A DNA stretch of 64,000 nt from Pseudonocardia abyssalis (GCF_019263705.2 NZ_JADQDK010000001.1:4836001-4900000), one strand, 5' to 3'; shown: positions 1 to 8,535, numbered from the stretch's first letter. Notes: generated from the letters alone by a model not told the origin. Translations and numbers: made by a program.

Positions 1-497
1 TCGTGGAGATCGACGCCCGGCCCGAGACGGTGAACCGCAGCATCCGCTCGGCCCGCACCGGCCCGCGCGTCACCAAGGTGACCTTCGTCGTCGACCCCGG
101 CCTGCTGCTCAACCCGCTCGGGTTCGAGGCACAGGTGCAGGGCGGGATCAACGACGGCATCGCCAACGCCATGACCGCCGGCCTGCACCTGGTCGATGGA
201 TCGTTCGTCGAGGCGAGCTGGGACAACTACTTCTACACCCGGCAGTGGAACACCCCGCCCGAGGTCAACGTGATCCTCATCGAGGACTCCGAGTACCCCG
301 AGCCCGGTGGTGCCGGTGAGGTCTCGGTCGCCGCCACCATGTCGGCGGTCGTGAACGCCTTCCGGCGCGCCACCGGGATCGAGCCGGAGTACACCCCGGT
401 CCTGCACAAGGAGCCGTTCCCGGAGGGCTTCACGCAGTACCCGACCTCCCCGCCGATCCCGACCTCGCCGACCGACGGCCTCGACTTCACCTTCTGA
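1..497 (+). CDS. Molybdopterin-dependent oxidoreductase large subunit, C-terminal part (cut by window start)
   Basis: The reading frame is open at the left edge, so only the last ~164 residues are seen. They align closely by eye with the C-terminus of the complete large subunit at 1844-4183 (shared VTGPRVTKVTF-type block, EASWDNYFYTRQWNTP, and the same GLDFTF tail). The family is the xanthine oxidase/isoquinoline 1-oxidoreductase beta-subunit type, which binds the Mo-pterin cofactor. The catalytic-Glu region here reads GGAGEV where the second copy has GGIGEA. The 2Fe-2S subunit gene follows after 10 bp, so this is the upstream member of a tandem duplicated cassette. The substrate cannot be told from sequence. 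Confidence 0.9.
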   Translation, partial: VEIDARPETVNRSIRSARTGPRVTKVTFVVDPGLLLNPLGFEAQVQGGINDGIANAMTAGLHLVDGSFVEASWDNYFYTRQWNTPPEVNVILIEDSEYPEPGGAGEVSVAATMSAVVNAFRRATGIEPEYTPVLHKEPFPEGFTQYPTSPPIPTSPTDGLDFTF

Positions 498-507
498 GGA
501 GCCTGAC

Positions 508-984
508 ATGCCCACACAGACTTTCAACCTGAACGGTGAGCAGGTCACCGTCGAGGTCGAGGACGACGTCCGCCTGCTCTGGGTGATCCGCGACATCCTC
601 GGCGTCACCGGCCCCAAGTACGGCTGCGGCATCAACGTCTGCAAGGCCTGCACCAGCCACATCAACGGCAAGGCCTTCAACCCCTGCAGCGTCCCCGTCG
701 GCGAGATCTCCGCCGACGACGAGATCACCACCATCGAAGGCCTCGCCGACACCGTCGACGCCGACCTGCACCCCATGCAGGAAGCCTGGATCGACAAGGA
801 CGTCGCCCAGTGCGGCTACTGCCAGCCCGGCCAGATCATGGCCGCCGTCGCCAAGGTCCGCCAGTGCGCCGACGAAGGCCGCAAGCTCGACGACGCCGCC
901 ATCGAGGAGATCCGCAACATCTGCCGCTGCGGCACCTACAACCGCATCCGCGAGGCGATCTACGCCGGCGCCGAGAACATGTGA
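508..984 (+). CDS. (2Fe-2S)-binding subunit of molybdenum hydroxylase, copy 1
   Basis: 158 residues, the usual size for the small subunit of two-subunit Mo hydroxylases (IorA/CoxS type). The N-terminal plant-ferredoxin-like domain has C40, C45, C48 and C60; the C-terminal helical domain has CGYC (C102, C105) and CRC (C139, C141). Together they ligate two 2Fe-2S clusters that pass electrons from the Mo site to an acceptor. The ATG is preceded by GAGGAG directly after the large-subunit stop, so the two are co-translated. Nucleotides 558-971 are identical to the second copy (4244-4657), while the flanking bases and the large-subunit ends have diverged. Confidence 0.95.
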   Translation: MPTQTFNLNGEQVTVEVEDDVRLLWVIRDILGVTGPKYGCGINVCKACTSHINGKAFNPCSVPVGEISADDEITTIEGLADTVDADLHPMQEAWIDKDVAQCGYCQPGQIMAAVAKVRQCADEGRKLDDAAIEEIRNICRCGTYNRIREAIYAGAENM

Positions 985-988
985 TCGC

Positions 989-1019
989 GGTGGGCCCGGG
1001 ATCTGCTCCCGGGCCCACC
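989..1019 (+). terminator. GC-rich hairpin between 2Fe-2S subunit and secreted-protein gene
   Basis: Perfect 12-bp inverted repeat (GGTGGGCCCGGG / CCCGGGCCCACC) with a 7-nt loop, 5 nt after the stop of the 2Fe-2S subunit. There is no U-tract, as is common for actinobacterial terminators. It would end or attenuate transcription before the small secreted protein. The second cassette has no hairpin at the equivalent place. Confidence 0.7.
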
Positions 1020-1054
1020 TCCCCATCCTTCAAGTAGAGACGAGGACGAACCGC

Positions 1055-1351
1055 ATGAACACAGCAAAGCGCGTGACCCTGGCCGTCGTTGCCGGTGGCC
1101 TGCTGCTGATCGGCGCCGGAGTCGCGGCAGCCGACGACAACGACGCGGACTACACCAACACCCAGAACCCGGGCCAGGTCGGCACCTCGGTCACGGCGAT
1201 CCTGGGCGAGCTCACCTTCCAGGGCACCGACGCCCTCAACGGCGACAACCGGCCCGACGGCGCCAACGGCGTCGAGAACGAGTTCCCGCCCGTCAACCCC
1301 CGCTACGTCGAGGGCCCGGTCGGCGGACTGCTCAACGGTCCGTTCGACTAG
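1055..1351 (+). CDS. Small secreted protein associated with Mo hydroxylase, copy 1
   Basis: 98 residues with a clear Sec signal peptide: MNTAKR, a hydrophobic stretch, then a cut near AAA-DD. The mature ~70 residues are acidic, have no Cys and end in PRYVEGPVGGLLNGPFD. The protein at 4682-4960 has the same architecture (GQ-G-S-VTA-LG near the start, PRFVEGPLSGI..GPFE at the end), so the pair are paralogues duplicated with the enzyme. I recognise no named family. Since the large subunit is Tat-exported, this may be an extracytoplasmic partner (inference). ACGAGGACG lies just upstream of the ATG. Confidence 0.8.
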   Translation: MNTAKRVTLAVVAGGLLLIGAGVAAADDNDADYTNTQNPGQVGTSVTAILGELTFQGTDALNGDNRPDGANGVENEFPPVNPRYVEGPVGGLLNGPFD

Positions 1352-1843
1352 GGAGCCGGACCCCACCGACGACGGACCGGCTCCGGGCCATCTCCTCCCG
1401 TGGCCGGTCCGTCACCACCCGGCTGGTCGGCCCGACGCGGTCACCCGTTCGAGTGACCCTGTCGGCCACCGTGGACCCGTCGTTGAGTAAGCAGTAACCC
1501 GATTCTTCCCGCATCTGCGACTGGGATGCGGCTCTCGGGCCATCACCGGCCCCATGGAGCTCCTGTTCGCTCCCCGGGGTCGTGCGACACCGCGTATCCG
1601 GAGCGACGCACGGATCGTTGACTTTCCGACGATGTCGGGCGACACGGCTCACCCGTGCCGCCGGCATCCTCGGCGAGAGGACGACGATGCCCGCTCCACC
1701 CACGACGACCGGAACGCCGAACTCGGCGCTCCGGTCGTTCGCATGGGCGGGGACGCGTCCGCACGATGATCCGCCCCCGGCGGACCCGGACCACCCGAAC
1801 GCGCCGCGCTCCCCCGTCGGCGGCTGAAGAACAGGACCTCTGG
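1352..1843. other. 492-bp intergenic region upstream of second Mo-hydroxylase cassette
   Basis: I see no gene here. It begins with an inverted repeat GGAGCCGG (1352-1359) / CCGGCTCC (1377-1384), a possible terminator. GGTCAC (1439-1444) and GTGACC (1453-1458) form an operator-like palindrome with an 8-bp spacer. The region presumably carries the promoter of the second cassette. The open frame running into the large subunit from 1655 has no supporting start signal; the ATG at 1844 with AGGA upstream is preferred. Confidence 0.5.
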
Positions 1844-4183
1844 ATGGCCCACCACCGCTTCGCCTCCCCACCACCCGCAGCACCCCGCGCCCAGGTCAGC
1901 CGGCGCAGCTTCCTCGGCTTCGTCATCGCCGCCCCCACGCTGGTGGTCGCCGCGGAGATGACCACCGGGTTCCTCGGTCTCGCCCCGAGCGCGGCGGCCG
2001 ACCCGCTCGTCTCCGTTCCGCAGACGCCGGAGATCTACGACCTGCTCGACGCGCTTCGCGACGCGGCCCGCCCGACGGCGAACCTCATCCGCATCCAGGT
2101 CAACCGCGACAGCACCGTCTCCTTCGACCTCCCGCGCTCGGACAACGGCCAGGACATCATCGGCTACGCCAAGATCGTCATCGCCGAGGAGATGGGGCTC
2201 GATCCCGAACAGGTGATCGTCACCCTGGCCGACGCCCGCCCGGAGCTGCTGTTCAACCAGCTCACCGGCGGATCGAGCACGGTCTTCACCACCTACACCC
2301 CGATCCGGGTCGCGGCGGCCATCGCCGCCGGCCGCCTGCTCAACGCGGCCGCCGCGCAGCTGCAGCAGGAGGTCAACCTCCTCACCACCCGTCGGGGCGT
2401 CATCACCGACACCCTCGGTGCGGCCATCCCGATCGGCGACCTGGCCGAGATCGCCGCCAGCGATGTGACCGAGCCGGTCGAGGTCCTCCTCAAGCCGCGC
2501 GAGGAGTTCAGCGTCATCGGCAAGCCGCGCAACAAGCACGACCAGCGCGCGATGGTCACCGGCGCGAAGAAGTTCGTGACCGACCTGAAGATCCCCGACG
2601 CCCTGCCGACCATGGTCTGCCGGGCACCCACGCTGAACGGCACCGTCGAGTCCGTCGACAACATCGACGAGGTCCGCCGGATGCCCGGCGTCACCGACGT
2701 CGAGGTCGTCGGGACCGGCATCGCCGTGCGGGCCGCGACCTTCGGCCAGTGCATCGACGCCATCCAGGTGCTGCGGGCCCAGTGGGGCGCCGGCACCGCG
2801 GAGGGCGCGAGCGACGACTCGGTCCTGGAGCAGGTCCGGGCGGCCCAGCTCCCGCTGGTCGTGCCCGCCGGCGTGGTCGGCGAGAGCATCGAGAGCGAGC
2901 ACACGTTCTACTTCCGCAGCGGCAGCTCGCTGGAGACCAACTCCGCGATCGCCGACGTGCGCGCCGGCTCGGCCGAGATCTGGGGCCCGGCGAAGAACCC
3001 GATCGCGGCCCAGGGCGAGATCGCGAAGATCCTCGGCCTCCCGGTGGGCGCCGTGACCTTCCACGTCGTCCAGGGCGGTGGCTCCTTCGGCCGCAAGCTG
3101 TTCTTCGACGGCGCGCTGGAGGCCGCGGAGATCTCGCAGAAGATGGGCAAGCCCGTCAACCTCATGTGGCACCGCGCCGACGACTCGCGCGTCGGACGGG
3201 TGCACCCGCTGTGCACCTCGCGGATCCGCGCCGTCGTCGCCGGGGACAAGGTGCTCAGCTTCGAGCAGCGCCACACCAGCGTCTCCTCCGAGATCAATCC
3301 GGGCCTGGGCGAGCCGATCACCGCGGCCGCGATCAAGGCCCCGCTCGCGAACCTCACGTTCTCCGAGTCGGTCTTCGAGCTGACGCAGGTCGCGCACTAC
3401 GACTTCGGGGTGAGCACACGCCTGCTCAACGAGGTCGACATGCGCTTCAACACGCAGTCGACGCGCAACATCTACTCACCCGACGTCACCGCCGCCCGCG
3501 AGCTCATGGTCGACCAGATCGCCGAGCAGATGGGCAAGGACCCCTACGAGTTCCGCCGGGAGTTCCTCAAGTCCGACCGGGCGCGCGGCGTGCTGGACAA
3601 GGTCGCCGAGGAGGGTGACTGGGGGAGGTCGATGCCGGAGGGCACCGCCCAGGGGATCGGCTTCCACTTCGAGTACAAGGGCGTCTCCGCCTGCCTCGTC
3701 GAGATCGACTGCCGCCCGGAGACGGTGAACCGGCCGATCCGCGAGGGCGTCACCGGCCCGCGCGTGACCAAGGTGACCTTCGCGATCGACCCCGGCCTGG
3801 TGATCAACCCGCGGGGTATCGAGGCCCAGATGATGGGCGGCATCAACGACGCCATCGCCAACATCCTGACGGCGGGCCTGCACCTGCAGGACGGTTACTT
3901 CGTCGAGGCGAGCTGGGACAACTACTTCTACACCCGCCAGTGGAACACCCCGATCGAGATGGACATCCACATCGTCGACTCCGGGTTCCCCGAGCCCGGC
4001 GGGATCGGTGAGGCCGGCGTGGCCTCCACCGGCGCCGCGGTGGCCAACGCCTACCGGCGGGCCACCGGGATCACGCCGGAGTACTTCCCGATCCACCACA
4101 AGGAACCGTTCCCGTTCGAGCCCAAGCCCGTCGTCCCCCCCATCCCGCAGTCGCCGACCGACGGCCTCGACTTCACCTTCTGA
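1844..4183 (+). CDS. Tat-exported molybdopterin-dependent oxidoreductase large subunit (IorB-like)
   Basis: 779 residues, the usual length of fused isoquinoline 1-oxidoreductase beta-type subunits. Residues 19-26 read SRRSFLGF followed by a hydrophobic run and an Ala-rich cleavage region, a twin-arginine signal peptide, so the enzyme acts outside the membrane. GGGSFGRK at 411-418 is the Mo-pterin-binding loop, and GIGEAG near 720 holds the candidate catalytic Glu (E723). The family hydroxylates N-heterocycles or aldehydes with water as oxygen donor. The ATG is chosen because AGGA sits 7 nt upstream. It is followed 10 bp later by its 2Fe-2S subunit. Substrate unknown. Confidence 0.93.
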   Translation: MAHHRFASPPPAAPRAQVSRRSFLGFVIAAPTLVVAAEMTTGFLGLAPSAAADPLVSVPQTPEIYDLLDALRDAARPTANLIRIQVNRDSTVSFDLPRSDNGQDIIGYAKIVIAEEMGLDPEQVIVTLADARPELLFNQLTGGSSTVFTTYTPIRVAAAIAAGRLLNAAAAQLQQEVNLLTTRRGVITDTLGAAIPIGDLAEIAASDVTEPVEVLLKPREEFSVIGKPRNKHDQRAMVTGAKKFVTDLKIPDALPTMVCRAPTLNGTVESVDNIDEVRRMPGVTDVEVVGTGIAVRAATFGQCIDAIQVLRAQWGAGTAEGASDDSVLEQVRAAQLPLVVPAGVVGESIESEHTFYFRSGSSLETNSAIADVRAGSAEIWGPAKNPIAAQGEIAKILGLPVGAVTFHVVQGGGSFGRKLFFDGALEAAEISQKMGKPVNLMWHRADDSRVGRVHPLCTSRIRAVVAGDKVLSFEQRHTSVSSEINPGLGEPITAAAIKAPLANLTFSESVFELTQVAHYDFGVSTRLLNEVDMRFNTQSTRNIYSPDVTAARELMVDQIAEQMGKDPYEFRREFLKSDRARGVLDKVAEEGDWGRSMPEGTAQGIGFHFEYKGVSACLVEIDCRPETVNRPIREGVTGPRVTKVTFAIDPGLVINPRGIEAQMMGGINDAIANILTAGLHLQDGYFVEASWDNYFYTRQWNTPIEMDIHIVDSGFPEPGGIGEAGVASTGAAVANAYRRATGITPEYFPIHHKEPFPFEPKPVVPPIPQSPTDGLDFTF

Positions 4184-4193
4184 GGAGTACGTC

Positions 4194-4670
4194 ATGCCTA
4201 CCCACACCTTCAACCTCAACGGTGAGTCCGTCACCGTCGAGACCGAGGACGACGTCCGCCTGCTCTGGGTGATCCGCGACATCCTCGGCGTCACCGGCCC
4301 CAAGTACGGCTGCGGCATCAACGTCTGCAAGGCCTGCACCAGCCACATCAACGGCAAGGCCTTCAACCCCTGCAGCGTCCCCGTCGGCGAGATCTCCGCC
4401 GACGACGAGATCACCACCATCGAAGGCCTCGCCGACACCGTCGACGCCGACCTGCACCCCATGCAGGAAGCCTGGATCGACAAGGACGTCGCCCAGTGCG
4501 GCTACTGCCAGCCCGGCCAGATCATGGCCGCCGTCGCCAAGGTCCGCCAGTGCGCCGACGAAGGCCGCAAGCTCGACGACGCCGCCATCGAGGAGATCCG
4601 CAACATCTGCCGCTGCGGCACCTACAACCGCATCCGCGAGGCGATCTACGCCGGCGCGGAGAACATGTGA
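4194..4670 (+). CDS. (2Fe-2S)-binding subunit of molybdenum hydroxylase, copy 2
   Basis: 158 residues with the same eight cluster-binding cysteines as copy 1. The protein differs from copy 1 only near the N-terminus (MPTHTF versus MPTQTF, and a few residues up to position 17). From the GAGGACGAC codons onward the DNA is identical to copy 1 until a single base near the end (4658). It carries electrons from the Mo centre of the large subunit. GAGGAG precedes the ATG. The small secreted-protein gene follows after only 11 bp, without the hairpin that separates them in cassette 1. Confidence 0.95.
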   Translation: MPTHTFNLNGESVTVETEDDVRLLWVIRDILGVTGPKYGCGINVCKACTSHINGKAFNPCSVPVGEISADDEITTIEGLADTVDADLHPMQEAWIDKDVAQCGYCQPGQIMAAVAKVRQCADEGRKLDDAAIEEIRNICRCGTYNRIREAIYAGAENM

Positions 4671-4681
4671 GGGGCACCCGG

Positions 4682-4960
4682 ATGAAGAAGAAGCTCATCG
4701 TGGGCGCGCTCGTCGCCGCCACCGTGGTCGGTGGGGCCGGTGTGGCCGTGGCCGACCCGATCTCCACCCCGGACGACCTGGGCCAGGGCGGCAGCGCCGT
4801 CACCGCACTGCTCGGCGACCTGGGCGCCCAGCTGACCGACTTCGTCGACGGCCCGCGGCCCGAGGGCGTCGACGGCACCGAGGTCGAGCCGATCGACGCG
4901 GACCCCCGCTTCGTCGAGGGTCCGCTCAGCGGGATCGTCCAGGACGGGCCGTTCGAGTGA
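4682..4960 (+). CDS. Small secreted protein associated with Mo hydroxylase, copy 2
   Basis: 92 residues. The N-terminus MKKK plus a hydrophobic core and a VAVAD cut is a Sec signal peptide. The mature part is short and acidic and ends PRFVEGPLSGIVQDGPFE, matching the paralogue at 1055-1351. The ATG at 4682 follows GAGGGG. Its tight spacing to the 2Fe-2S gene (11 bp) implies joint transcription with the enzyme. Function unknown; an exported accessory or subunit of the periplasm-side Mo hydroxylase is a reasonable guess. Confidence 0.8.
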   Translation: MKKKLIVGALVAATVVGGAGVAVADPISTPDDLGQGGSAVTALLGDLGAQLTDFVDGPRPEGVDGTEVEPIDADPRFVEGPLSGIVQDGPFE

Positions 4961-4975
4961 CCTGATCCGCACCGG

Positions 4976-5009
4976 CGAACGGGCCCCCGCCACCGCGGGG
5001 GCCCGTTCG
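4976..5009. terminator. Bidirectional terminator hairpin
   Basis: Perfect 15-bp stem (CGAACGGGCCCCCGC with its complement) and a 4-nt loop between two convergent genes. It can serve both the secreted-protein gene on the plus strand and the methyltransferase on the minus strand. Confidence 0.85.
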
Positions 5010-5014
5010 TCGTC

Positions 5015-5722
5015 TCAGGGTCGGGCGACCAGGACCCGGAACGTGTTGTTCAGGACGTAGCCGTCGCCGTCGCGGTGGCGCTCCAGGCGGTCCAGCACCG
5101 CCGCACGCACCGTGGCGGGCCCCGCCGCGTTCATCGCGTGCCGGCCGATGCCGGAGTCGAACAGCGGGCCGACGACCGCGTCCTCGTCGGGGTAGCGGAA
5201 CGCGCACACCACCTGCTCGGACGACACGACCCGCAGTCCCGCCCCGCCGACGAGGTCGGCGAGCTGGTCGGGGCCGTCCTCGGGCGGCGGGCGGCGCGGC
5301 CCGAGCCACGGCGCCAGCGCCTCGCCGAAAGCGCGCACCTCGCAGTCCTGCTCACGGCCCCACACCGTGACGGCGACGAGCCCGCCCGGCGCCACGCGCA
5401 CGGCCTCCGCCAGCGCCCGGCGCGGGTCGCGCAGGTGGGCGACCAGCTGCACCAGGCCGACCACGTCGACCGGTCCGACGTCACCGAGATCGGCCGCGTC
5501 GCCGACGGCGAACGTCGCCTCCGGCACCTCCCGCGCGGCCAGCGCCACGGCCGACGGGTCGCCGTCGACGCCGTGCACCTGCGCCCCGCGCGCCACCGCG
5601 GCGCGGGAGAACCCGCCACCGCCGCACCCCACGTCGAGCACGCGCGTGCCCTCCCGCACACCGGTGGCGTCGAGGACGGCCTCGTACAGCGGGACGGCCC
5701 AGCCCGCGGGTCCCTCGCTCAC
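5015..5722 (-). CDS. Class I SAM-dependent methyltransferase
   Basis: 235 residues. The SAM-binding motif VLDVGCGGGGFSRAA lies near residue 30, followed by the acidic end of beta-2 (VHGVDGDPSAV) and the GDAADL motif, the usual class I Rossmann layout (Methyltransf_11/25). The GTG start overlaps the stop of the upstream MetE-like gene by GTGA, so the two are translationally coupled. The substrate is unknown; coupling to a methionine-synthase-like protein suggests linked methyl metabolism (inference). Confidence 0.85.
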   Translation of the reverse strand: MSEGPAGWAVPLYEAVLDATGVREGTRVLDVGCGGGGFSRAAVARGAQVHGVDGDPSAVALAAREVPEATFAVGDAADLGDVGPVDVVGLVQLVAHLRDPRRALAEAVRVAPGGLVAVTVWGREQDCEVRAFGEALAPWLGPRRPPPEDGPDQLADLVGGAGLRVVSSEQVVCAFRYPDEDAVVGPLFDSGIGRHAMNAAGPATVRAAVLDRLERHRDGDGYVLNNTFRVLVARP

Positions 5723-6846
5723 CGCGACCCCCACACGTCGTCGGCGACCCGGACGATCAGCTCCAGCTTCGCCTTCTGCTCGTCGACGGTGAGGTCGTTG
5801 CCCTCCACCGTGGACGAGAAGCCGCACTGCGGGGACAGGCACAGCTGGTCGAGCGGCACGTGCGCCGCGGCCTCGTCGATGCGGCGCTTGAGGGCGTCGG
5901 CGTCCTCCAGCTTCCCCGTCTTCGTCGTGACCAGCCCGAGCACGACCTTCTTGCCCGGCGGCACGAACCGCAGCGGCTCGAACCCGCCGGAGCGCTCGTC
6001 GTCGAACTCGCAGAAGAAGCCGTCGACGGCGAGCTCGCCGAACAGCGCCTCGGCGACGTGGTCGTAGCCGCCCTCCGCCGCCCACGACGAGCGGTAGTTG
6101 CCGCGACACATGTGCGTGGTGACCCGCAGGTCCGACGGCCGGTCGGCGATCGCGGCGTTGATCTGGCGGATGTAGCGCAGGTGCTGGGTCCCGGGGTCGT
6201 CGCCCTTCGCGGCCAGGTCGGCGCGGTGGGCGGGGTCGTTGAGGTAGGCCAGCGCGGTGTCGTCGAGCTGCAGGTAGCGGCAGCCGAGGCCGTGCAGGGC
6301 GGTGATCTCGTCGGCGTAGGCGGCGGAGAGGTCGGTCCAGAACTGCTCGAGGTCGGGGTAGACGCCGCGGTCGATCACCGCGGAGCCGCCGCGGGCGTAG
6401 ACCATGCTCGGCGACGGGATCGTCAGCTTCGGCACGACGGTGCCGGCCCGTCCGGCGCCCACCTGCTCGGCGAGGAACGCGAAGTCGTCGGCGAAGATCG
6501 GGTTCTCCAGGCGGACCGGGCCGTCGACCGCCATGCCCGCGGAGGTGAACGCGCCCTCGCCCGCGGCGTTGCGCATCTTCACCTCGATCCGCTGGTCGGT
6601 CTTCGTGATGCCGCCGAGCCGGTAGATGAAGTCCATGTGCCACGAGGTGCGGCGGAACTCGCCGTCGGTGGCCGAGCGCAGGCCGGCCTCCGCCTGCAGT
6701 GCGACGACGTCGCGGATCGCGGTGTCCTCCGCGGCACGCAGGCCGGCGTCGTCGAGGGAGCCCGCGGCGTGCTGCTCCCTCGCGGAGAGCAGCGCGGGTG
6801 GGCGCAGGAGGCTGCCGACGTGGTCGGCGCGGAACGGAGCCGTCAT
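5719..6846 (-). CDS. MetE C-terminal-like (cobalamin-independent methionine synthase II family) protein
   Basis: 375 residues, the length of stand-alone MetE C-terminal-domain proteins (COG0620). It starts RADHVGSLLRPPAL, typical of the family, and has THMCRGN and the late CGFSS motif, which supply His/Cys ligands of the catalytic zinc. It lacks the N-terminal half of true MetE, so it may transfer methyl groups from another donor or act as a lyase. It is the first gene of a two-gene operon with the methyltransferase. Confidence 0.85.
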   Translation of the reverse strand: MTAPFRADHVGSLLRPPALLSAREQHAAGSLDDAGLRAAEDTAIRDVVALQAEAGLRSATDGEFRRTSWHMDFIYRLGGITKTDQRIEVKMRNAAGEGAFTSAGMAVDGPVRLENPIFADDFAFLAEQVGAGRAGTVVPKLTIPSPSMVYARGGSAVIDRGVYPDLEQFWTDLSAAYADEITALHGLGCRYLQLDDTALAYLNDPAHRADLAAKGDDPGTQHLRYIRQINAAIADRPSDLRVTTHMCRGNYRSSWAAEGGYDHVAEALFGELAVDGFFCEFDDERSGGFEPLRFVPPGKKVVLGLVTTKTGKLEDADALKRRIDEAAAHVPLDQLCLSPQCGFSSTVEGNDLTVDEQKAKLELIVRVADDVWGSR

Positions 6847-6891
6847 GCCGTGAGGCTATGCCCGCAGGCGCATCGGTTGCATGATCAGCTC

Positions 6892-7731
6892 ATGGACATC
6901 GGCGTCGTGACCTTCCTGACCGACTACGGCATCGCCCCCGTCGAGCTGGGCCGGGCCGTCGAGGAGCGCGGGCTCGGCGCTCTGTTCCTCACCGAGCACA
7001 CCCACATCCCGACCAGCCGCGAGTCGCCGTGGCCGGGCGGCTCCGAGCTGCCGACCCGCTACTCCCACACCTACGACCCGTTCGTCGCGCTCGCGGCGGT
7101 CGCCGCCACGACCGAGCGGATCGGGCTCGGCACCGCCGTCTCACTGATCGCCCAGCACGACCCGATCGTGCTGGCCAAGACGGTCGCGAGCCTCGACCGG
7201 ATCGCCGGCGGGCGCTTCGAGCTGGGGATCGGGCCGGGCTGGAACGTCGAGGAGATGGCGCACCACGGCGTCGACCCCGGGAGGCGGACGGCCCGGATGC
7301 TGGAGCACGTCGAGGCGATGCGGGTGATCTGGACCGAGGACGAGGCCGAGTACCACGGCCGGTTCGTCGACTTCTCCCCGATCTGGTCCTGGCCCAAGCC
7401 GACGCGCGTGCCACCGGTGCTCATCGGCGGTGGCGGGCCGACGGTGCTCGACCGCGTCCTGTCCCACGGCGACGGCTGGATCCCGCTGCGCGTCCCGGTG
7501 TCGGCGCTGGACGCGTTCGGCGAGCGCGTCGCCGAACTGCGCCGGCGCGCCGCCGACGCCGGGCGCGACCCGCTGCCGGTCACCCTCTACGGGGCGTCGC
7601 CGAAGCCGGAGGCGCTCGCGTCCTACGCCGCCGCGGGGGTCGACCGGGTGCTGTTCGAGCTCACCGACCCGGGTCCCGGCGGTACCGACGCCACCCTGCA
7701 CGAGCTCGACGGGCTCGCGGCCCTGGTCTAG
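6892..7731 (+). CDS. LLM class F420-dependent oxidoreductase
   Basis: 279 residues with the luciferase-like monooxygenase TIM-barrel pattern: ALFLTEHTHIP near the start, RIGLGTAVSLIAQHDP, then GGRFELGIGPGWNVEEMAHHG, the last typical of the actinobacterial F420-dependent subgroup. It probably reduces or oxidises a small molecule with F420; the substrate cannot be inferred. It is divergent from the MetE-like gene (45-bp gap) and its stop overlaps that of the IclR gene in a shared CTAG. Confidence 0.88.
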   Translation: MDIGVVTFLTDYGIAPVELGRAVEERGLGALFLTEHTHIPTSRESPWPGGSELPTRYSHTYDPFVALAAVAATTERIGLGTAVSLIAQHDPIVLAKTVASLDRIAGGRFELGIGPGWNVEEMAHHGVDPGRRTARMLEHVEAMRVIWTEDEAEYHGRFVDFSPIWSWPKPTRVPPVLIGGGGPTVLDRVLSHGDGWIPLRVPVSALDAFGERVAELRRRAADAGRDPLPVTLYGASPKPEALASYAAAGVDRVLFELTDPGPGGTDATLHELDGLAALV

Positions 7732-8516
7732 TGCCCGCCGGTCGCGCGGGCGTCGTCGGTCTCGGCCCGCGCGACGCGCGCCGCGGCCTCGCGCACGGCG
7801 ACCTCCAGCTCCCAGCGCCGCGCCGCGAACTCCGCGCGCGACACCGTGACCCCGATCGCCGACCGCACGGCACCGCCGGGCCCGGGCACCGGGGCCGCGA
7901 CGCCCGCGATCCCCGGCCGGTACTCCTCCACCTCGACCCCGACACCCGCCGACCGCACCCGCATCAGCTCCCGGTCCAGGCCGCGGCGCTCGACGAGCGT
8001 GCGCGAGGTCAGCCGGGGCATCCCGTACGGCGTGAGCAGTTCGCTCACCCGGGCCGGGCGCAGCGGGGCGAGCAGGACCTTGCCGCCCGCGGTGGCGTGC
8101 GCGGGCGTCGGCTCGCCGACGTCGAAGCCGTCGGGGCGGGGATGGTCGGCGCAGTCGTCGACGGCGGCGACGACGACGTCGGTGTCGCGGAACACGACCA
8201 GGTGCGACGCTGCGCCGACGGTGCTGTGCAGCTCGTGCAGCAGCGTCCGCACCGGTGACGCCGGCCGGACCTGGTCGGCGAGGCTGCGGTGCAGCTCGGC
8301 GATCCGGTAGCCGAGCCCGTAGCCGCGGCTCTCCTGCAGCCGGACGAGGTAGCCCTCCTGCACCAGCGTGCCCAGCATCCGGTAGACCGTGGGCAGCGGG
8401 CAGGCCAGACGCCGGGCGATGGCCTTGGCCGTGACGCCGTCACCCGCCGAGGCGACGGCCTCGACGACCCGCAGCGCGCGCGTGATCGACGTGCCGGTGC
8501 TGCGTTCGGGTTGCAC
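7728..8516 (-). CDS. IclR family transcriptional regulator
   Basis: 262 residues. The N-terminal winged HTH (SITRALRVVEAVAS..VTAKAIARRLACPLPTVYRMLGTL) and C-terminal ligand-binding domain (HATAGGKVLLA, GVEVEEYRPGIAGVAAPV) are standard for IclR. The GTG at 8516 is chosen because the HTH begins right after it; the frame further upstream has no family similarity. Effector and targets are unknown. It lies 19 bp downstream of the TetR gene on the same strand. Confidence 0.9.
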   Translation of the reverse strand: MQPERSTGTSITRALRVVEAVASAGDGVTAKAIARRLACPLPTVYRMLGTLVQEGYLVRLQESRGYGLGYRIAELHRSLADQVRPASPVRTLLHELHSTVGAASHLVVFRDTDVVVAAVDDCADHPRPDGFDVGEPTPAHATAGGKVLLAPLRPARVSELLTPYGMPRLTSRTLVERRGLDRELMRVRSAGVGVEVEEYRPGIAGVAAPVPGPGGAVRSAIGVTVSRAEFAARRWELEVAVREAAARVARAETDDARATGGH

Positions 8517-8535
8517 GCCCCCAGTGTCCAACCGC

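Noticed and set aside
1655-1843. Longer N-terminus of the Mo hydroxylase large subunit
   Set aside because: The extension is Arg/Pro-rich, lacks a ribosome-binding site and would bury the Tat signal; the ATG at 1844 with AGGA upstream fits better.
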